Origin: Hyphomicrobiales bacterium
Lineage (GTDB): Bacteria; Pseudomonadota; Alphaproteobacteria; Rhizobiales; Devosiaceae
DNA length: 6,342 nucleotides
Direction: 5' to 3'
NCBI GenBank assembly: GCA_015487515.1
Contig: WFPQ01000251.1
Span: 1-6,342, forward strand
In this document: positions 5,148 to 6,342 of the stretch, in pieces
Layout: the number at the start of each line of letters is the position of its first letter
Numbering within the stretch: the first letter of the stretch is position 1
Program-made: the position numbers and the translations under genes
Notes under the pieces: model-generated
The model's database searches: none
Seen by the model: only the letters and a program-made list of their open reading frames with translations
Told to the model about the DNA's origin: nothing

Positions 5148-6342
5148 GATCCAGTCTGAAACCGCTGTTTATCCATTCTCTCTCGATCTGGCGCAGGGCC
5201 TTTCCAAGTTCCGGCCCCTGCCTGAAACCGGCCTGCAACAGGTCATCCCCATTCACGGGAAAGGAAGGAACCCTGATTTGATTCCAGAAGTCTTTCATCT
5301 CTTCATGCCTGCCCTCGTCCCAGCCATCAATGGCCGCTGCCACCGGCAATGCCACCCAGGCCAGCCTGCCATGCCTGTAGGCTGCCCCGAACAGGTCGCC
5401 CCCGATCATCATCCGGGCAGTTTCCCCGATTGACCTGGCTTCGTTGACCATGGAATTGGACAGGCGCCATTTTTTGCGCAGGGCCTCCATATCCGTGTAA
5501 TTGAACAATATTGCCAGCCGCGCCGTAACGGTTGGAATCCCGGTCATGTCCTCGTAGGCAGCAAGGGTTTCAAGACAGGGAACCTGCAGATCCAGAACCG
5601 ATGCCTTTGTCATTGCCGCCAGGGTCGCGGCAATTTTCGGCAATGCAAGAATTTTTTCCATTTCAGCTCCGACCCGTTCGGCCGGCAGATTGTCAAGCTC
5701 CCCGCTGAACCTCCTGCAGGCCGCAAAACCCTCCGGATCGCATATCTCGTCCCCATGGCTGGCCGTGAACCTGAAAAACCTGAATACCCGCAACCTGTCT
5801 TCCCGCAACCGCTGATCCGGGTCCCCGATGAACCGCACCCGGCGTGCAAACAGGTCCTCCAGGGCCGACAGGGGATCAAAAAGGTCCCCGTCCATCCCCG
5901 CATAGAGACCGTTGATGGTAAAATCCCGCCGCCGGGCATCCGCTTCCCAATCGGTTCCGAATTCCACCAGCGCCCGCCGCCCGTCGGTTTTCACATCCCG
6001 GCGCAGCGTGGTCACCTCGGCAACGATGTCCCCGTTTATTACCGTTACGGTTCCATGTGCAATTCCGGTTTCATAGCAGGACATGCCGGCCCGGCGCGCC
6101 CGCGCCACCACCTCCTCCGGCAACAATTCACTGGCCATGTCCATATCTCTGGCCATCCCCCCGTCCCCCCTTGAAGGACCATGAATTATGGTGTCCCGCA
6201 CGATTCCGCCCACGACCCGGCTCCGCCCGGATTCCCCGTCAAGAATCTGAAATATCCTTTGAACGTTCCTGTCTTTTCTCCACCAGGCCCCCCTGAGGGC
6301 GATAATGGCCTGATGTCTTCCCTTCAGCTGCCCGTCCTGCAC
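5107..6342 (-). CDS. cca: CCA tRNA nucleotidyltransferase (start at or beyond window edge)
   Basis: 411 aa are visible; the frame is open to the last base, where a GTG (6342-6340) could be the start, but the real start may lie outside. The enzyme adds or repairs the 3' CCA of tRNA from CTP and ATP without a nucleic acid template. Numbered from that GTG, RVVGGIVRD (42-50) is the nucleotide-binding loop, and Asp66 and Asp68 in RDMDMA are the metal-binding pair of the nucleotidyltransferase fold. EVTTLRRDVKTDGR (109-122) and RRRDFTINGLY (137-147) follow, and EDRLRVFRFFRF (181-192) carries the nucleotide-recognition motif (Asp182, Arg185). From about 215 on is the helical tRNA-binding part. Its length matches the family, so little if anything is missing. 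It is convergent with trmL, and no terminator hairpin with a U-tract is seen after its TGA (5107-5109). Confidence 0.94.
   Translation of the reverse strand: MQDGQLKGRHQAIIALRGAWWRKDRNVQRIFQILDGESGRSRVVGGIVRDTIIHGPSRGDGGMARDMDMASELLPEEVVARARRAGMSCYETGIAHGTVTVINGDIVAEVTTLRRDVKTDGRRALVEFGTDWEADARRRDFTINGLYAGMDGDLFDPLSALEDLFARRVRFIGDPDQRLREDRLRVFRFFRFTASHGDEICDPEGFAACRRFSGELDNLPAERVGAEMEKILALPKIAATLAAMTKASVLDLQVPCLETLAAYEDMTGIPTVTARLAILFNYTDMEALRKKWRLSNSMVNEARSIGETARMMIGGDLFGAAYRHGRLAWVALPVAAAIDGWDEGRHEEMKDFWNQIRVPSFPVNGDDLLQAGFRQGPELGKALRQIEREWINSGFRLDREQLLARLHRYLD

Overview
This window looks like a stretch of alphaproteobacterial core chromosome (inference). The signs are a split cytochrome bc1 operon in the order Rieske protein, cytochrome b, cytochrome c1; a Tat-type Rieske N-terminus ([12 protein letters not shown]); an alphaproteobacterial-style CCA-adding enzyme (EVTTLRRDV, RRRDFTING); and a short TrmL ending in the usual RSLNVAVASAMVLGEAL motif. 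I did not compute GC content or run any search, so genus or family cannot be given. No insertion sequence, integrase, CRISPR array, tRNA or rRNA was seen.

Layout. At the left edge, the last 27 codons of one plus-strand gene overlap by ATGA the start of a complete MaoC-like hotdog dehydratase gene (82-633). The truncated gene is probably a second MaoC-type protein. Convergent to this pair, with only a 17-bp gap, is apt (adenine phosphoribosyltransferase, minus strand, 651-1184). A gene-free stretch of about 350 bp follows. It holds a good rho-independent terminator oriented for the next operon and a perfect 15-bp inverted repeat. The minus-strand petA-petB-petC operon occupies 1536-4199. A second gene-free stretch of about 350 bp separates it from the divergent plus-strand trmL (4552-5022). 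trmL converges on cca (minus, 5107 to the right edge), whose start codon may lie beyond the window.

Function. The three pet genes encode the catalytic core of respiratory complex III, which oxidises ubiquinol, reduces cytochrome c and builds the proton gradient. All ligands for the 2Fe-2S cluster, hemes bL and bH, and heme c1 are present. apt salvages adenine, trmL methylates the wobble base of tRNA, and cca builds and repairs the tRNA CCA end. The MaoC pair probably hydrates or dehydrates an acyl-CoA-type substrate.

Start sites. For apt, petB and petA the longest open frames begin upstream of the most credible start. The Shine-Dalgarno positions favour ATG 1184, ATG 3643 and GTG 4199. petC has two credible starts.

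I see no convincing new biological system here. The items most worth checking are a 20-bp imperfect tandem duplication across the trmL stop codon, a small hydrophobic minus-strand frame running out of the cca 3' end, and the unexplained 352-bp trmL/petA intergenic region with its repeated 8-bp motif.
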